DNA from: Streptomyces sp. A 4/2
Lineage (GTDB): Bacteria > Actinomycetota > Actinomycetes > Streptomycetales > Streptomycetaceae
Direction: 5' to 3'
Assembly (NCBI RefSeq): GCF_940670765.1
Contig: NZ_CALNVW010000016.1
Coordinates: 226,759-290,758, forward strand
Length of the DNA: 64,000 bases
The first letter of the stretch is position 1, and each line of letters opens with the position of its first letter. Made by a program: the position numbers and the translations under genes. Of this stretch, positions 43,279 through 52,079 are shown in pieces. Under the pieces are notes generated by a model. It saw only the letters and a list, made by a program, of their open reading frames with translations. It was not told the DNA's origin and searched no databases.

Positions 43279-44829
43279 ATGCGCGTCCGTTCCCTTCTCC
43301 TCGCCGGCGCCCTCTGTGGTTCGCTGTTCGGCGTCGTTCTCCCGGCAGGGCCCGCCGCTGCCGCCGGCCGTACCTACTACCTCGACTGCTCGGGCGGCAG
43401 CGACACAGGCGCGGGCACCTCGCCCAGGACAGCCTGGAAGTCCCTGGACAAGGTCGATGCGACCGTGTTCGCGCCGGGCGACCGCATCCTGCTCAACCGC
43501 GGCACCACCTGTGCCGGAACCCTGGCACCGCAGGGCTCCGGGGCCGCTCGCAGACCGATCACCGTGAATACCTACGGCACCGGAGCCGACCCACTGGTGG
43601 CCGGTGACGGTGCAGCCGCCGCGGTACGGCTGCACAACCAGCAGTGGTGGGAGATCCGCAATCTGGAGATCACCAACAAAGCGGCGACGCAGGGCAACCG
43701 TCGCGGAGTGTCGGTCGAACTCTCGGACTACGGCACCGCCCACCACATCGTGCTGGAGAACCTGAACATCCACGATGTCAACGGCGACGACACCAAGGGC
43801 CTGTCCGGTAGTGGCGGCATCTACTTCACCGTCAGCGGAACCACCACGCCGTCCTCCTTCGACACGGTCGCCATCAGGAACAACACCATCCGCACGGTGG
43901 ACCGCGAGGGCGTCTTCTTCGTCTCGTCCTGGAACCGGTCCGGCTTCGAGGGACCCAGCGCCGGTACCTTCATCCCCTGGCCGAACGTCACCATCAGCGG
44001 CAACCACCTCTCCGACATCGGCGGCGACGGCATCGTGCCCGGCAACACCACCGGCGCGCTGATCGACCACAACACCCTGACCGGCTTCCACAAGCGCTCC
44101 AGCGGCTACAACGCCGGAATGTGGCCCTACGACTCGGACAACGCGGTCTTCCAGTACAACGACACGAGCGGCGGCACCACCACCCTGGACGGGATGGCCT
44201 ACGACATCGACCAGGGCACCGTGGGGACCGTCTTCCAGTACAACTACAGCCACGACAACGCCGGCGGATTCTTCCTGCTGTGCAACGCGACGGGCATCCT
44301 GCGCACGGCCGTGGTCCGGTACAACATCAGCCAGAACGACTCCTACCGAGGGTTCGAGAACTGCAGCGGGACCATCGAGTCGGCCGACGTCTACAACAAC
44401 ACCATCTACATCGGCCCCGGTGTCAGCCAGTCCGTGATCCAGGAGAACAACACCACCCTGCGCAACGTCACATTCCGCAACAACACAGTCGTCAAGACCG
44501 GCAGCGGTTCCGCCTCCGTCAACCTGCACGGCGGCGGCTACTCGCTGGACCACAACGACCTGTCGAACGTGACCGGCGCACCGGCCGGCGCCGGGATCAC
44601 CACCGACCCGCTGCTGCAGGCACCGGGCACCGCCGCCGACCGCGCCCACGCCACCGGCTACCGGCTCTGCTCCGGATCCCAGGCACTGAAGACCGGAGCC
44701 GCGATCACCGGCAACGGCGGGCGCGACTACTACGGCAACACCGTACCGGCCACCGGCGCCCCGAACATCGGCGCCTACGCGGGCAGGGCCGTCTCCTGCG
44801 GTACCGGTCCCGTCAGCTCCGGGTCCTGA
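43279..44829 (+). CDS. Secreted right-handed parallel beta-helix protein
   Basis: 516 residues. Sec signal peptide 1-29 (MRVRSLLLAGALCGSLFGVV...AAAA, cleavage before GRTYYLD). The mature protein is a run of Asn-rich rungs (GNHLSDIGGDGIVPGN, YNNTIYIG, RNNTVVKTG), typical of pectate-lyase-like or NosD-like beta-helices. YYLDCSGGSDTGAGTS at its start is common in secreted Streptomyces polysaccharide-active proteins. Probably binds or degrades an extracellular polysaccharide; no catalytic site can be named. ATG 43279 with GGGAGGT. Confidence 0.88.
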   Translation: MRVRSLLLAGALCGSLFGVVLPAGPAAAAGRTYYLDCSGGSDTGAGTSPRTAWKSLDKVDATVFAPGDRILLNRGTTCAGTLAPQGSGAARRPITVNTYGTGADPLVAGDGAAAAVRLHNQQWWEIRNLEITNKAATQGNRRGVSVELSDYGTAHHIVLENLNIHDVNGDDTKGLSGSGGIYFTVSGTTTPSSFDTVAIRNNTIRTVDREGVFFVSSWNRSGFEGPSAGTFIPWPNVTISGNHLSDIGGDGIVPGNTTGALIDHNTLTGFHKRSSGYNAGMWPYDSDNAVFQYNDTSGGTTTLDGMAYDIDQGTVGTVFQYNYSHDNAGGFFLLCNATGILRTAVVRYNISQNDSYRGFENCSGTIESADVYNNTIYIGPGVSQSVIQENNTTLRNVTFRNNTVVKTGSGSASVNLHGGGYSLDHNDLSNVTGAPAGAGITTDPLLQAPGTAADRAHATGYRLCSGSQALKTGAAITGNGGRDYYGNTVPATGAPNIGAYAGRAVSCGTGPVSSGS

Positions 44830-44981
44830 GGCAGACGGCAAACAGGGGGGGCGGCGCCACCGCCGACCAGCGCCGTCCCCCGGCCGCCGACGCCGACAGC
44901 CGCTCCTCGGTACGACTCGGGCCTGAACACATGGCCGGAGCGGTGCACGTGGCGAACGTGGCGACCAAACTCATCCGTGGG

Positions 44982-45119
44982 ATGGGCAGCTTCTTCAAGA
45001 CCTGCAGCTGTAAACGGCAGGGCGGATGCGCACACCCCTACGCCATCCGGTTCCGCAACGGAGCGGGGCGACAGTGCGAAGAGTCGGGTTGCCCGACGCA
45101 GGACGACGCGCTCGACCGC
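44982..45119 (+). pseudogene. N-terminal fragment of a tyrosine integrase (AICE/phage type)
   Basis: Frame starting at ATG 44982 reads MGSFFKTCSCKRQ then HPYAIRFRNGAGRQCEESG and PTQDDALDR. This is the arm-type DNA-binding start of Streptomyces integrative-element integrases (M-G-S-F-F-K...CPHPYxIRFRD...Q-x-E-x-S-G-Y-x-T-x-x-D-A). After about 46 residues the similarity stops; the core and catalytic domains are missing. It is a remnant of an excised or decayed integrative element. Confidence 0.7.
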
Positions 45120-45221
45120 ACCAGCCTGTCGACCCGATCCGGATCCCGATCGCGGTCACTTCGGACTCGCGTCCGCCCTGGGTACCGCGGCTCCCACCCG
45201 GCAGTGGGGCCACGCCCCACC

Positions 45222-45266
45222 GTCCTTACCGTCTTCACTGTCCTTACCGTCCTCACTGTCCTTGAC
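45222..45266. repeat. Five tandem copies of a 9-base unit
   Basis: Consecutive units GTCCTTACC, GTCTTCACT, GTCCTTACC, GTCCTCACT, GTCCTTGAC. Alternating pairs give an 18-base higher repeat. Located in the spacer after the integrase relic. Confidence 0.85.
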
Positions 45267-45430
45267 GCGGCTGGTGGCGAACACCTCGTAGCGCCACCTG
45301 AGCGAACATCAGCATCCGGTGGCAAGGGGTCCCGCACACGCCGGGGCCCGGTCCAACCCGTCGGTAACTTAATCAACTCGTGATCAACACAGGCCGGTTG
45401 GCGCGCCCGACGGTGTCATACGATCGCCCG

Positions 45431-47905
45431 ATGCCCCGTGCCAGGTACCAGGACCACACCGTGGCGGCAGCCACCGCCGTCTCGTTCACCGCACTGTGCC
45501 TCGTCGCCGCGTACGCGGATCCGACCGGCCTGTTCGCCCCGGTGGGCGCTCAGACGCTGCGCGCGGGGGCCGTGCACGGACTGTGGTCGCTGGCCGGATG
45601 GCTGGTGTTCCTGCCGGTCCTGGCCGCGGTGGCGTACGCGGGAACGCTGGCGACGGTACGCACCGCCGGGCCGGGCACCGGGCGCGGCCGGGTACTCCTC
45701 CGGGTCTGGGGGGTATGTGTCCTCGCGGGCGCCCTGGCCCGGTTCGGGCAGGCCGTTGCGGACACCGTGGGGGTCGCCGTGCACAGCGGCAGCACGGACT
45801 TCCTGCCGGTCGCCCTCTGGTCGGCGGGACTGGTGGCCGAGCGGACGGCGCTGCTCGGCTGGCTGCCGGCCCTGGTCGCGGTACTGGTGCTCCGGCGTGC
45901 GGCGCCGCCAGGAGAGCCGGCGGCCGGGCAGGACCTCCGGCCGATCGTCGCCCGGACCCTGCTGACCGCCCTGCCTGCCGGACTGCTGCTGCTCGGCGCC
46001 CTGGCCTCCTCCTCACCCGCCGCCTCGATATCCACGGGCCTGACCGCCCAGCTGCCGGCGATATCAGCCGTGTTGGTGACGGCGGTGGCGATCGCGCTGC
46101 AAGTGCGCAGCGAGCGGCGCTTCGCCCAGGCGCGGGGGACCGGACTCCTGGTCGGCGGCTGGGTCTGCGCGCTCGGTGCGGGCGCACTGGTCGGCGCGGT
46201 CGACGGACTCGTCGCAGCCGTGTCCGGCAGCGGCGACCTTGCGGCGATACCCATGGCAGGCCAGGCGGTCGGTGCGGGGCTCGCGCTCGGCCTGGCCTTC
46301 GGGTGGGCCCTCGCCCCGGCCGAGTTGCTCCTGCGCCGCCTGCCACAGATACGTACGAACCCACGAACAGGCCTGCCGCTGGTGGCGGTCCTGGTGCTGC
46401 TCGCCGTCGTCGCAGGGAATCTGCTGACCGCGGCGCCGGACCGCACCGCGACGGTGAGCGCCGCCGCACGGGCCACCGGGTCGCAGGAGTTGCCCGCACT
46501 GACGGTGCGGAGCCGGACGATCGTCGACACGAACGGCCGTCAGGTGCTGCTGCGCGGCGTGAACGTCAACCAGCTCAACGATTACGGCACGAACGGCCGG
46601 TCCGGAGCCAAGAGGGTGCTCCCGCTGACCGAGAACGACTTCCATCAGATGGCCGCCGCGGGCTTCGACGTCGTACGCCTCAACGTCAACTGGTCACGCC
46701 TGGAACCGACCCGTGGGCACTGGTCGCAGTCCTACCTCGCCCGCATCGAGCGGGCCGTCGCCTGGGCCGCCGAGTACGGCATGTACACCGACATCGACAT
46801 GCACCAGGACGCCTACTCCCGCTACACGGCGGGCACAAAGAGCAGCGCGTGCGCGACACCACTGCCGGGCTTCGACGGCGCGCCCGCCTGGGCGACGCTC
46901 ACCGACGGGCTCTCCCGCTGCCAGGGTCTCGACCGGGACACCACGTCCGCCGTCCAGCGCGCGGCGAGCAACTTCTACCACGACACCAACGGCATCCAGG
47001 GCCACCTCGTGGACACCCTCGCCCTGCTCGCGCGCACCTTCGCCGACAATCCGGCGGTGGCCGGATACGGCCTCTACAACGAGCCGGGGTTCGGTGACGA
47101 CGCGAGCACCGACAGCTCGGTGCTGCTCGGCGCGTACTACGACCGGGCGCTGAAGGCGATCCGCGCGGCGGAGAACGCGACGCCGGGCGGCTTCCACCAC
47201 CTGGCCTTCCTCGAACCCAGCGTGCTGTGGTCCGGGCTCGGCTTCGCCGCGACGCCGCTGCCGGGCTTCACCGACGACCCGTGGACGGTGTTCGCCCCGC
47301 ACCTGTACAACGAGTCGATCACCATGGACCAGTCCCTCGGCATCACCCTCGTCTCCGTCGAACGGGGCTTCGCGCTGGCGGAGCGGCAGGCAAAGGCGTA
47401 CGGGATGCCGATGTGGAGCGGCGAGTGGGGCTGGTTCCCGTTCACGGGCAAGCGCGCGCAGTCCCTGGCCGAGCGGTTCCAGGACGAGGCGGACGCGTAC
47501 CGGATGGGTGGCGCCTTCTGGGTGTGGAAGCAGGCCTGCGGCAGCCCCGAGTCGAGCACCACGTCCCCGGCGGCCGGTAACTACGTCCAGCAGGACTGCG
47601 CCACCGGCGACACCCTGCCGCCCGCCGCCGGGGTCAAGGACCTGGTGGTACGGCCCTATCCGCGGGCCGTACCGGGGACCCTGGACGCGCTCTCCAGCTC
47701 GCGGCACACGCTGAAGTTCAGCGGCACGGCGGCGAAGGGCGCACGCTCGTGCACCCTCGACGTGTGGTTCCCCGGCTCGGCCGCGCCGAAGCTGTCCGTG
47801 CACGGCGTGACTGATGTGAAGTCGGCGCGCGAGCAAGGCGGTTGGCGGATCACGGGCTGCGCGAGAGGTTCGTACCGTGTCCAGGCACGAACCGGTGCAC
47901 CCTAG
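45431..47905 (+). CDS. Membrane-anchored glycoside hydrolase family 5 (endoglycoceramidase-like)
   Basis: 824 residues from ATG 45431 (GTG 45380 is an alternative). The first 335 residues hold about seven to eight hydrophobic segments (LVFLPVLAAVAYAGTLA, LLTALPAGLLLLGALA, LPLVAVLVLLAVVAGNLL). A GH5 catalytic domain follows from about 355: GVNVNQLNDYG, FDVVRLNVNWSRLEP, YGLYNEPG with acid/base E551, and MWSGEWGW with nucleophile E665. These strings match endoglycoceramidase-like GH5 enzymes. The end (about 745-824) is a small beta domain. The enzyme would face outside the membrane. A polytopic membrane domain fused to GH5 is unusual. Confidence 0.85.
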   Translation: MPRARYQDHTVAAATAVSFTALCLVAAYADPTGLFAPVGAQTLRAGAVHGLWSLAGWLVFLPVLAAVAYAGTLATVRTAGPGTGRGRVLLRVWGVCVLAGALARFGQAVADTVGVAVHSGSTDFLPVALWSAGLVAERTALLGWLPALVAVLVLRRAAPPGEPAAGQDLRPIVARTLLTALPAGLLLLGALASSSPAASISTGLTAQLPAISAVLVTAVAIALQVRSERRFAQARGTGLLVGGWVCALGAGALVGAVDGLVAAVSGSGDLAAIPMAGQAVGAGLALGLAFGWALAPAELLLRRLPQIRTNPRTGLPLVAVLVLLAVVAGNLLTAAPDRTATVSAAARATGSQELPALTVRSRTIVDTNGRQVLLRGVNVNQLNDYGTNGRSGAKRVLPLTENDFHQMAAAGFDVVRLNVNWSRLEPTRGHWSQSYLARIERAVAWAAEYGMYTDIDMHQDAYSRYTAGTKSSACATPLPGFDGAPAWATLTDGLSRCQGLDRDTTSAVQRAASNFYHDTNGIQGHLVDTLALLARTFADNPAVAGYGLYNEPGFGDDASTDSSVLLGAYYDRALKAIRAAENATPGGFHHLAFLEPSVLWSGLGFAATPLPGFTDDPWTVFAPHLYNESITMDQSLGITLVSVERGFALAERQAKAYGMPMWSGEWGWFPFTGKRAQSLAERFQDEADAYRMGGAFWVWKQACGSPESSTTSPAAGNYVQQDCATGDTLPPAAGVKDLVVRPYPRAVPGTLDALSSSRHTLKFSGTAAKGARSCTLDVWFPGSAAPKLSVHGVTDVKSAREQGGWRITGCARGSYRVQARTGAP

Positions 47906-47938
47906 TGACCTGAGTCAGAGACTCGTCGTCAGTCGGGC

Positions 47939-48220
47939 ATGAGTCGTCCGGGTCCGAAGATTCCGCCGTTGTCGGTAACTGATGCCCAGCGGGCTGTGTT
48001 GGAGGGCTGGTTACGTCGCCGGACGACGGCCCAGGCTCTGGCCCAGCGGTCACGGATCGTGCTGGAGTGCGCTGAAGGCCACTCCATCATGGAGGTGTCC
48101 CCGCCGGCTGCGGATCACCCCGGACACGGTCCGCACCTGGCGACGCAGGTTCCTCGGGCGCGGCCTGGACGGCTTGTGCGACGACCCGCGGCCCGGCGTT
48201 CCCCCGGAAAATCACCGATG
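47939..48220 (+). pseudogene. IS630-family transposase remnant
   Basis: Frame one: MSRPGPKIPPLSVTDAQRAVL then LAQRSRIVLECAEGHSIMEVS (47939-48100). An extra C in the run near 48100 shifts to a second frame reading RRLRITPDTVRTWRRRFLGRGLDGLCDDPRPGVP. A short PRKITDA follows in the third frame at about 48200-48217. Together these rebuild the helix-turn-helix part of an IS630-type transposase. The DDE catalytic domain is absent. No terminal inverted repeats found. Confidence 0.8.
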
Positions 48221-48563
48221 CCGCAATCACCATCTCGTTTGCCATGCAACGCTCTCCCCTGGCCGGTGCACCAACCCTGTCCAGTCGCATGAGGATCCCC
48301 GAGGGCCGTGCTATGCGATATCTGTCCCTCGGGCCTCTGTCGCAATGCACTGCCACTCGTTGCGGAGCCTGGCGGTGACACCTGAAACTCCGCCATCTTG
48401 AAGTAGCTGGTCAGCGGGGTGCCGTGACCTCGTTTCGAGGTGCTCGTGCTGGTCGTGGGCGGCAGTCCGTGCTGTCGATCGTCCGGCGCGGTGGTTTTTG
48501 CCGATGAGTTCACCGTCCTCCTACGGTCTACCCAGCGACACGACCGTTCTCGACAGGAGTGCC

Positions 48564-48932
48564 ATGTCCACCATCCAGCCCGTGATCCTGACTGCCGACC
48601 AGGACGTTCTGCTCGGCTTCTACACGAAATTGTTCGGCGCCAAGGAGATCTTCCGGGTACCGGAGGAAGGCCCGTCCTTCTACCTCGGCCTGCGCATCGG
48701 CGACACCGACCTCGGGCTGGTGGCCAAGGCGGACCCCGAGACCGGGGCGGCGCCGCGGATCCTGCTCAGCATCGGTGTCGACGACGTCGACGAGACGCTC
48801 GCCCGGGTGGAGGCGCTCGGCGGCTCGGTCAGCGGAGGCCCCAACGACATGCCGTGGGGACAGCGCGTCGCCCACATCCAGGACCCCGACGGCAACCCGG
48901 TGAACCTCACTCAGCCGATCCCGGCCCGGTGA
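48564..48932 (+). CDS. VOC-superfamily (glyoxalase-like) protein
   Basis: 122 residues: two beta-alpha-beta-beta-beta units typical of vicinal-oxygen-chelate proteins (VILTADQDVLLGFYTKLFGAKEIF, and the end VAHIQDPDGNPVNLTQPI with the conserved DPDGN). ATG 48564 has AGGAG eight bases upstream. May act in detoxification or antibiotic binding; the ligand cannot be told. It is the only intact gene between the transposon relics and could be cargo of the former mobile element. Confidence 0.88.
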   Translation: MSTIQPVILTADQDVLLGFYTKLFGAKEIFRVPEEGPSFYLGLRIGDTDLGLVAKADPETGAAPRILLSIGVDDVDETLARVEALGGSVSGGPNDMPWGQRVAHIQDPDGNPVNLTQPIPAR

Positions 48933-48979
48933 CGCTTTTCCGGGGGCATGTGCTGATCGTGGGCTACCTGCGGCAGACA

Positions 48980-49240
48980 TCAATTGCCGGTAGCGGCCTC
49001 GATGTTCGTCAGGACGAGCAGCGCGCGGAACAGGTGGGTGGCGAGGGCGGGGTCACTACGGAGCTGGGTGAGGATCCGCCAGTTCTTCAGGTGGGCAAAG
49101 CCGCGTTCGACGGGGACGCGTCCGGCGGCCAGGACCCAGTTGGCCTCCTTCTCGGCAGATGTGAGCCTGCGGGCGCGGGTGGCCTTGAAGCCAGTGACGA
49201 CCACGGGATCGTCCCCGTCGTCGTCCAGGCCGAGGAAGCC
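48980..49240 (-). pseudogene. IS5-group (DDE_Tnp_4-like) transposase C-terminal fragment
   Basis: Minus-strand frame ending at 48980 reads FLGLDDDGDDPVVVTGFKATRARRLTSAEKEAN then VPVERGFAHLKNWRILTQLR and ALLVLTNIE. This is the end of an actinobacterial IS5-group transposase, including the Glu of the DDE triad (VERGF). Upstream the match ends at about 49240 and is joined to a DUF2637-like relic in another frame. The N-terminal two thirds are missing. Confidence 0.78.
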
Positions 49241-49280
49241 CAGGTGGGCGGCCGGGGCGCCGAGGCCGGCAGCGCGCGGG

Positions 49281-49571
49281 TGGGCCCGCTTCCTCGTTGA
49301 GCCTGCCCGCGTGGAGGGCATTGGCCCAGATGCTGGCAGCGGTGGCCGTGCCGAAGAGGGTCCAAACGTAGAGCCGGGCGCGCAGGGGCGCGTCGCGGAG
49401 GACCAGGAGTGCCCGGATGCCGTAGGCGATGAACCCGTCGATCGGCGTTGTCACGCTGTTGGGTGTGTGGGTGTTTGACTGTGTGTCGAGGTGCGGTGGG
49501 GCCGGGCAGTGTGGCTGATGATGACGGAACAAGTCCTCGCATTCATCAGTTTCTCCTCTTCGCTTCCTCAA
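49281..49571 (-). pseudogene. DUF2637-like protein, N-terminal relic
   Basis: Minus-strand frame from 49571: after a non-conserved start, IDGFIAYGIRALLVLRDAPLRARLYVW and TLFGTATAASIWANALHA form the first hydrophobic segments of DUF2637-type membrane proteins, which are usual accessory genes of Streptomyces integrative elements and plasmids. The match stops at LNEEAG, where the IS5-group fragment begins in another frame. The family call is tentative. Confidence 0.5.
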
Positions 49572-49972
49572 CTGAACAGATGCGTCCGTTGATCCACCCG
49601 GAGCCAGGGATCCTTCCTTTACCCGGCTGAGCTCACGGCCGCATTCCGCCGTCTGGCCACGCCGCCCCGCCCGGCCAGCTGACTCGCTGCCCCGCCCACC
49701 TCGGTGGGATCACCTGCATCCGACCGATGGCACACTGGCGCGCGCCCGCACCCTGGCGTCGATAATTACGCCATGATGCACATCCGCAAAGGGCGCCACC
49801 CGCCAATCCCACTTGACGCTCCATCAGGAACCCGGCAAGGAGTCAGCATCAATACCGCGCGGAACCGCTTCGAGACGCCGTGAACCGCCCAGATCAATAA
49901 TCTGCCCCACCCATCCTGACCTGTGAAAATCGTGCTCAACAACTTGCCTGCAAAGCTCACCAGGAGGTACCC
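49572..49972. other. 401-base spacer before the dha operon
   Basis: No convincing gene. A short inverted repeat TGGCGT...ACGCCA lies at 49754-49773 around the AT-rich sequence CGATAATT, and could be a regulatory site. The 60 bases before 49973 are moderately AT-rich, likely the dha promoter. Confidence 0.5.
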
Positions 49973-50965
49973 GTGAGGATGCTCATCAACGTCCCGGAAA
50001 CCGTCGTCGCGGATGCCCTGCGCGGCATGGCCGCCGCACACCCGGACCTCTCCGTCGATGTCGAGAACCGGTTGATCGTACGGCGCGACGCGCCCGTCGC
50101 CGGAAAAGTGGGGCTGGTCTCGGGGGGCGGATCCGGGCACGAGCCGTTGCACGGCGGGTTCGTCGGCCCCGGCATGCTTGCCGCCGCCTGTCCCGGTGAG
50201 GTGTTCACGTCGCCGGTTCCGGACCAGATGGTCCGGGCCGCCGCCGCGGTCGACAGCGGTGAGGGGGTGCTGTTCGTCGTGAAGAACTACACCGGCGATG
50301 TACTCAACTTCGACATGGCGGCCGAGCTGGCCGAGGACGAAGGCGTACGCATCGCGAAGGTGCTGGTCAACGACGACGTGGCGGTGGATGACAGCACGTT
50401 CACCGCCGGACGGCGCGGCACCGGTGCGACGCTCTTCGTGGAGAAGCTCGCGGGGGCCGCGGCGGAGGAGGGCGCGCCGCTGGAGCGGGTCGAGGCGATC
50501 GCCCGGCAGGTGAACGGCAGTGCGCGGTCCTTCGGTGTGGCCCTGAGTGCCTGCTCGACGCCCGCCAAGGGCGGTCCGACCTTCGATCTGCCGTCCGGCG
50601 AGCTGGAGTTGGGTGTCGGGATCCACGGCGAGCCCGGCCGCGAGCGGCGCCCGATGATGACATCGCGGGAGATCGCGGACTTCGCGGTGGACGCGGTTCT
50701 GGAGGATCTGCGGCCGAACGGCCCCGTGCTGGCCCTGGTGAACGGTATGGGGGCGACTCCCCTGCTGGAGCTGTACGGCTTCAATGCCGAGGTGCAGCGC
50801 GTGCTGACCGAGCGTGGTGTGGCCGTGGCTCGTACCCTCGTGGGGAACTACGTCACATCGCTCGACATGGCAGGCTGCTCGGTGACGCTCTGCCAGGTGG
50901 ACGAGGAACTGCTGCGGTTGTGGGACGCGCCGGTGAGGACCGCCGCTCTGCGCTGGGGCTGCTGA
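49973..50965 (+). CDS. dhaK: Dihydroxyacetone kinase subunit DhaK
   Basis: 330 residues, normal size. GLVSGGGSGHEPLHGG (47-62) binds substrate, and H218 in GVGIHGEPG is the His that forms the covalent hemiaminal with dihydroxyacetone. GTG 49973 with AGGAGG six bases upstream. First of dhaK-dhaL-dhaM; the kinase uses phosphate passed from the PTS through DhaM and DhaL to make dihydroxyacetone phosphate for glycolysis. Confidence 0.97.
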   Translation: MRMLINVPETVVADALRGMAAAHPDLSVDVENRLIVRRDAPVAGKVGLVSGGGSGHEPLHGGFVGPGMLAAACPGEVFTSPVPDQMVRAAAAVDSGEGVLFVVKNYTGDVLNFDMAAELAEDEGVRIAKVLVNDDVAVDDSTFTAGRRGTGATLFVEKLAGAAAEEGAPLERVEAIARQVNGSARSFGVALSACSTPAKGGPTFDLPSGELELGVGIHGEPGRERRPMMTSREIADFAVDAVLEDLRPNGPVLALVNGMGATPLLELYGFNAEVQRVLTERGVAVARTLVGNYVTSLDMAGCSVTLCQVDEELLRLWDAPVRTAALRWGC

Positions 50966-50966
50966 C

Positions 50967-51002
50967 CGTCCCGTCCACCGAACTCGTCCCGTCCACCGAA
51001 CC
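50967..51002. repeat. Tandem 18-base repeat in the dhaK-dhaL spacer
   Basis: Unit CGTCCCGTCCACCGAACY occurs twice in direct tandem between dhaK and dhaL and ends 20 bases before the dhaL start. Replication slippage is the simplest origin; a spacing effect on dhaL translation is possible. Confidence 0.85.
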
Positions 51003-51022
51003 GGACCCATCAGGGAGGCCCT

Positions 51023-51619
51023 GTGCTCGACGCCGAATTCTTCCGCCGCTGGATGTACACGACGGCCGAGGCGGTCGAAAGGGAGGCGGACCGGCTGACC
51101 GAACTGGACTCGGCCATCGGTGACGCCGACCACGGCAGCAATCTGCGGCGCGGCTTCACCGCGGTGACCGCCGTGCTGGAGAAGGAGGCCCCGGACACTC
51201 CGGGCGCGGTCCTGACCCTGGCCGGGCGGCAGCTGATCTCCACGGTCGGCGGTGCGTCGGGGCCGTTGTACGGCACGCTGCTGCGCCGTACGGGAAAGGC
51301 ACTGGGCGACGACGCCACCGTCTCCCGGGAGCAGTTGGCCGAGGCCCTGGGTGCCGGTGTCGCGGCGGTGGGCCAGCTCGGTGGGTCCGCCGCCGGTGAC
51401 AAGACGATGCTGGACGCACTCCTGCCGGCCGCCGAGGCTCTCGGGGAGTCGTTCGCGGCTGCCGGGGAAGCCGCCGACGCCGGGGCGCTCGCGACCGTAC
51501 CGCTGCTGGCGCGCAAGGGGCGGGCGAGCTATCTGGGCGAGCGCAGCATCGGGCACCAGGATCCGGGGGCGACCTCGTCCGCGCTGCTGATCGGCGCGCT
51601 CGTGGCGGTGGCCGCATGA
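51023..51619 (+). CDS. dhaL: Dihydroxyacetone kinase subunit DhaL (ADP-binding)
   Basis: 198 residues. The metal/nucleotide aspartates are in TELDSAIGDADHGSN (D29, D34, D36), followed by TVGGASGPLYGTLL and ATSSALLIG. DhaL holds ADP as a tightly bound cofactor that is phosphorylated by DhaM. GTG 51023 has GGGAGG upstream. Its TGA overlaps the dhaM ATG. Confidence 0.97.
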   Translation: MLDAEFFRRWMYTTAEAVEREADRLTELDSAIGDADHGSNLRRGFTAVTAVLEKEAPDTPGAVLTLAGRQLISTVGGASGPLYGTLLRRTGKALGDDATVSREQLAEALGAGVAAVGQLGGSAAGDKTMLDALLPAAEALGESFAAAGEAADAGALATVPLLARKGRASYLGERSIGHQDPGATSSALLIGALVAVAA

Positions 51620-52020
51620 GTGCGCTCGTGGGAATCGTCCTCGTGTCGCACAGCGCGCCGGTCGCGGCTGCGGTCGCCGAGCTGGCGACGGGGCTGACCG
51701 GCGGGGCGACCACCGCTCCGGTGGCCGCGGCGGGTGGCACCCCGGACGGCGGGCTCGGTACCAGCTCGGAGCTGATCAGCACTGCCGCCGCGGCGGTCGA
51801 CCGGGGGGCCGGTGTCGCGATCCTCGTCGACCTGGGCAGCGCGGTACTGACAGTGAAGGCGTTGCTGGCCGAGGGCGATGAACTCCCCGACGGCACCCGG
51901 CTGGTGGACGCACCGTTCCTGGAGGGCGCGGTGGCGGCCCTGGTCACCGCTTCGGCGGGTGGCGATCTCGACGCGGTGGAGGCCGCGGCGTCCGAGGCGT
52001 ACGCGTACCACAAGGTCTGA
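51616..52020 (+). CDS. dhaM: Dihydroxyacetone kinase phosphotransferase subunit DhaM
   Basis: 134 residues: only the EIIA-man-like domain, with phospho-accepting His12 in GIVLVSHSAPVA and the conserved LVDLGSA. It lacks the HPr and EI-like domains that E. coli DhaM has, so phosphate must come from the general PTS. ATG 51616 overlaps the dhaL stop (ATGA). Ends before a strong terminator. Confidence 0.95.
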   Translation: MSALVGIVLVSHSAPVAAAVAELATGLTGGATTAPVAAAGGTPDGGLGTSSELISTAAAAVDRGAGVAILVDLGSAVLTVKALLAEGDELPDGTRLVDAPFLEGAVAALVTASAGGDLDAVEAAASEAYAYHKV

Positions 52021-52035
52021 CCGACGTATCACGGA

Positions 52036-52070
52036 AGCTGCCGACGCCTCAGGCAGAGGCGTCGGCAGCT
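52036..52070. terminator. Bidirectional terminator between dhaM and the LAETG protein gene
   Basis: AGCTGCCGACGCCTC and GAGGCGTCGGCAGCT, perfect 15-base stem with loop AGGCA, between convergent genes. Confidence 0.85.
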
Positions 52071-52079
52071 CACGGGGGA

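Larger units (their letters stand above)
44830..45430. other. 601-base spacer with an integrase relic and a short tandem repeat
   Basis: Contains the integrase N-terminal fragment (44982-45119) and five copies of a 9-base unit at 45222-45266. No intact gene or ribosome site seen. The last 60 bases before 45431 are AT-richer and probably hold the GH5 promoter. Confidence 0.6.

Noticed and set aside
44830..45430. A coding gene after the beta-helix protein
   Set aside because: Only a 46-residue integrase-like stretch is recognisable; the frame then runs into repeats and shows no domain.
49633..49824. Small open frame before dhaK
   Set aside because: No ribosome site, odd composition and no recognisable pattern.
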